Positions 62,665-64,000 of a stretch of 64,000 nt of DNA are shown here, piece after piece. The position numbers and the translations under genes are program-made. The notes beneath the pieces were generated by a model that was not told the origin of the DNA, made no database searches, and saw only the letters and a list, made by a program, of their open reading frames with translations. Source of the DNA: Bolinopsis microptera (lineage: Eukaryota > Ctenophora > Tentaculata > Lobata > Bolinopsidae); contig NC_087077.1 in assembly GCF_026151205.1 (NCBI RefSeq), positions 1,612,001-1,676,000 of the forward strand, in the 5' to 3' direction. Each line of letters begins with the position of its first letter. Within the stretch, counting starts at the first letter, position 1.

Positions 62665-63260
62665 GAAGTTATAAAATGAATCATATCGACGAGTATTAGT
62701 TCAGTACAAGGAGTAACTGATTGGGGGAAATTATAATCATAATTCCTTCTCACTTTCCCATCCCATTAAGTTCATTTTGTTAGAAAATACTCCAAAAATG
62801 GGACGGGGAATCTACTGGAGGAAAATAGCATGGTTTGCTGCAATATCAACAGCTTCTTTACAGTATTCTAAAAAAGGCAAAAGCCAACTCTTCCCTAGGA
62901 GGTGGCAACAACAACTTTTCAATGTCTGTTTAGATTATATTTGTGATAAGATTAGCAAGCACCATCAGCAATATTCAATAATCTAGCAAAACGTAATAGG
63001 TAGTTAAAGTATGAGTACTCAGTACATAAAATTTAAAATTTATGAAATTTGATGAATCAATCAGTAAAATAGGTCACTTTAGATTAAAATTATATTGAAA
63101 ATTGGGCAGATTTAAATTTGAATACCAATTCATACTGTATAATAAATAATTTAATACAGATAATATTCCGAAAATAATGCAGATATAATTAAACTAAGAA
63201 ATATACATCAAAATAAAAAGTTTACCCTCTAAAAATAAGAGTTTATACCCTCTTCTGGTC
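62665..63260. other. Intergenic stretch, nothing recognised
   Basis: AT-rich spacer between the zinc-finger gene's 5' end and the 3' end of the aminopropyltransferase gene. It includes a 69-codon ORF (62777-62986) without family support. Confidence 0.5.
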
Positions 63261-64000
63261 TTACAATCCTATTGACTCCTCAAGCCAAGAGCTAAATTCA
63301 AGAGGAAGAGTACAGCAGCTCATGTGATACTCCTCATAGTAACATCTGAGTCCCATCTCCTTTGCTTTTGCTGCTGAAATCTTATAAACTGGGACATCAA
63401 GTTGCTCATAATTCTTCCCAGATTCTTTCGTCATGCGCCCAAAGAGAATGCCAATATTCCCATTTGGAAAACTTGGTACAGGCACCATGCCATAACATAT
63501 CATTTTAGTGGCTGCTTTCATATTCTCAATCTCGACTTTTAAAGAATCATTATTTTGATACGGGCAAAATGCCTGGTATGAGACTACTCCTCCATCCTTA
63601 ATTATCTCCTTCAGCTGAGTGTAAAAAGCTTTCCCTAAAAGTTGATTCTCTTCATCTGAACAAATTGCATAATCTGTAACATCAATGATAACAACATCAA
63701 ACATAACATCACATGTTTTAATATACTCTTTAGCATCACCTACTATCACAGAAACCCTCTCATCTTCCAGAAACCTTCCCATGGAAGGAATGTGTTCTTT
63801 GCATACTTTCATGACCTGTTCATCAATGTCCACCAGTATGATTTCTCTAACTCTGGAATCTTTTAGCAGTTCTCTGACAATACCACCATCTCCACCTCCA
63901 ATGACAAGAACTTTCTCAGGTTCTAAGACTGAACAAAGAGGAAGATAGGTCAGCATCTCTTGATAGAGGAATTCATCGTAAGTAGTAGCTTGAACACATC
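63261..64000 (-). CDS. Spermidine/spermine synthase-like aminopropyltransferase (partial)
   Basis: The frame runs off the right edge; the visible 245 codons start CVQATTYDEFLYQEMLTYLP, so the N-terminal beta domain is outside. The Rossmann methyltransferase-like fold is clear: VLVIGGGDGGIVREL (nucleotide-binding loop), ILVDIDEQVMKV (acidic residue binding decarboxylated SAM), VIVGDAKEYI and FDVVIIDVTD. The enzyme transfers aminopropyl from decarboxylated SAM to a polyamine in the cytosol. In most family members the catalytic loop reads DSSDPxG or similar; here DVTDYAICSDEE departs from it while keeping both aspartates, so substrate choice is uncertain. No intron in the visible part. Confidence 0.9.
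   Translation of the reverse strand, partial: CVQATTYDEFLYQEMLTYLPLCSVLEPEKVLVIGGGDGGIVRELLKDSRVREIILVDIDEQVMKVCKEHIPSMGRFLEDERVSVIVGDAKEYIKTCDVMFDVVIIDVTDYAICSDEENQLLGKAFYTQLKEIIKDGGVVSYQAFCPYQNNDSLKVEIENMKAATKMICYGMVPVPSFPNGNIGILFGRMTKESGKNYEQLDVPVYKISAAKAKEMGLRCYYEEYHMSCCTLPLEFSSWLEESIGL

Noticed and set aside
63685-63948. Plus-strand 87-codon ORF
   Set aside because: Antisense shadow of the aminopropyltransferase gene.

Overview
The window looks like animal nuclear DNA. Genes are split by U2-type GT-AG introns, coding exons are small islands among transposons and satellites, and the recognisable genes are metazoan: an adhesion-type 7TM receptor with Ig, GAIN and GPS domains, TMEM184, a C2H2 zinc-finger protein and an aminopropyltransferase. 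AT-rich composition, the domain mixture (Ig, GCC2/GCC3-like, sushi, fucolectin-like) and the transposon families suggest an early-branching invertebrate, most likely a cnidarian. That is inference; nothing in the sequence names the species.

Layout. 1-2976 is a 59-bp tandem array that multiplies the 3' splice site and first 52 coding bases of an Arf-like GTPase exon; the last exons of that gene follow at 2925-3350. 3351-8740 is intergenic DNA packed with short inverted-repeat transposons, including a tRNA-like SINE head split by a MITE and a MITE nested inside another MITE. 8747-45867 (+) is one very large adhesion GPCR model, about 50 exons and roughly 3,600 codons, whose 5' end I did not find. 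Order: N-terminal Ig exons; six near-identical copies of a ~146-residue domain I do not recognise (called domain A here), four of them followed by a Cys-rich exon and a GCC2/GCC3-like exon; more Ig; a Cys-rich exon; a fucolectin-like domain; sushi-like and GCC domains; a hormone-receptor motif; GAIN/GPS; seven membrane segments; and a long tail with tyrosine motifs. Introns in the repeated part are all phase 1, so exons can be gained or lost without breaking the frame.

The introns hold a 5'-truncated CR1/L2/Jockey-type LINE, a 4-kb inverted-repeat transposon with a decayed Cys-rich ORF, a 700-bp element with identical terminal direct repeats, and several MITEs. In each of the four A modules the Cys-rich and GCC exons lie between the two arms of one inverted-repeat element family. 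The same family sits at the equivalent place after the first and last A exons but carries no exons there.

47201-60405 (-) is a TMEM184-family membrane protein gene in eight exons, first exon not found. A 348-codon intronless FN3-domain gene (53586-54632, +) lies inside one of its introns. 61516-62664 (-) is a C2H2 zinc-finger gene with a frameshifted tail, and 63261-64000 (-) is the 3' part of a spermidine/spermine-synthase-like gene that runs off the right edge.

A recurring theme is local tandem duplication that starts exactly at splice junctions: the 59-bp acceptor array, a triplicated exon end at 35577-36000, an 8-bp array at the 38042 donor, a duplicated donor at 41838 and a 20-bp array at the 60346 donor.
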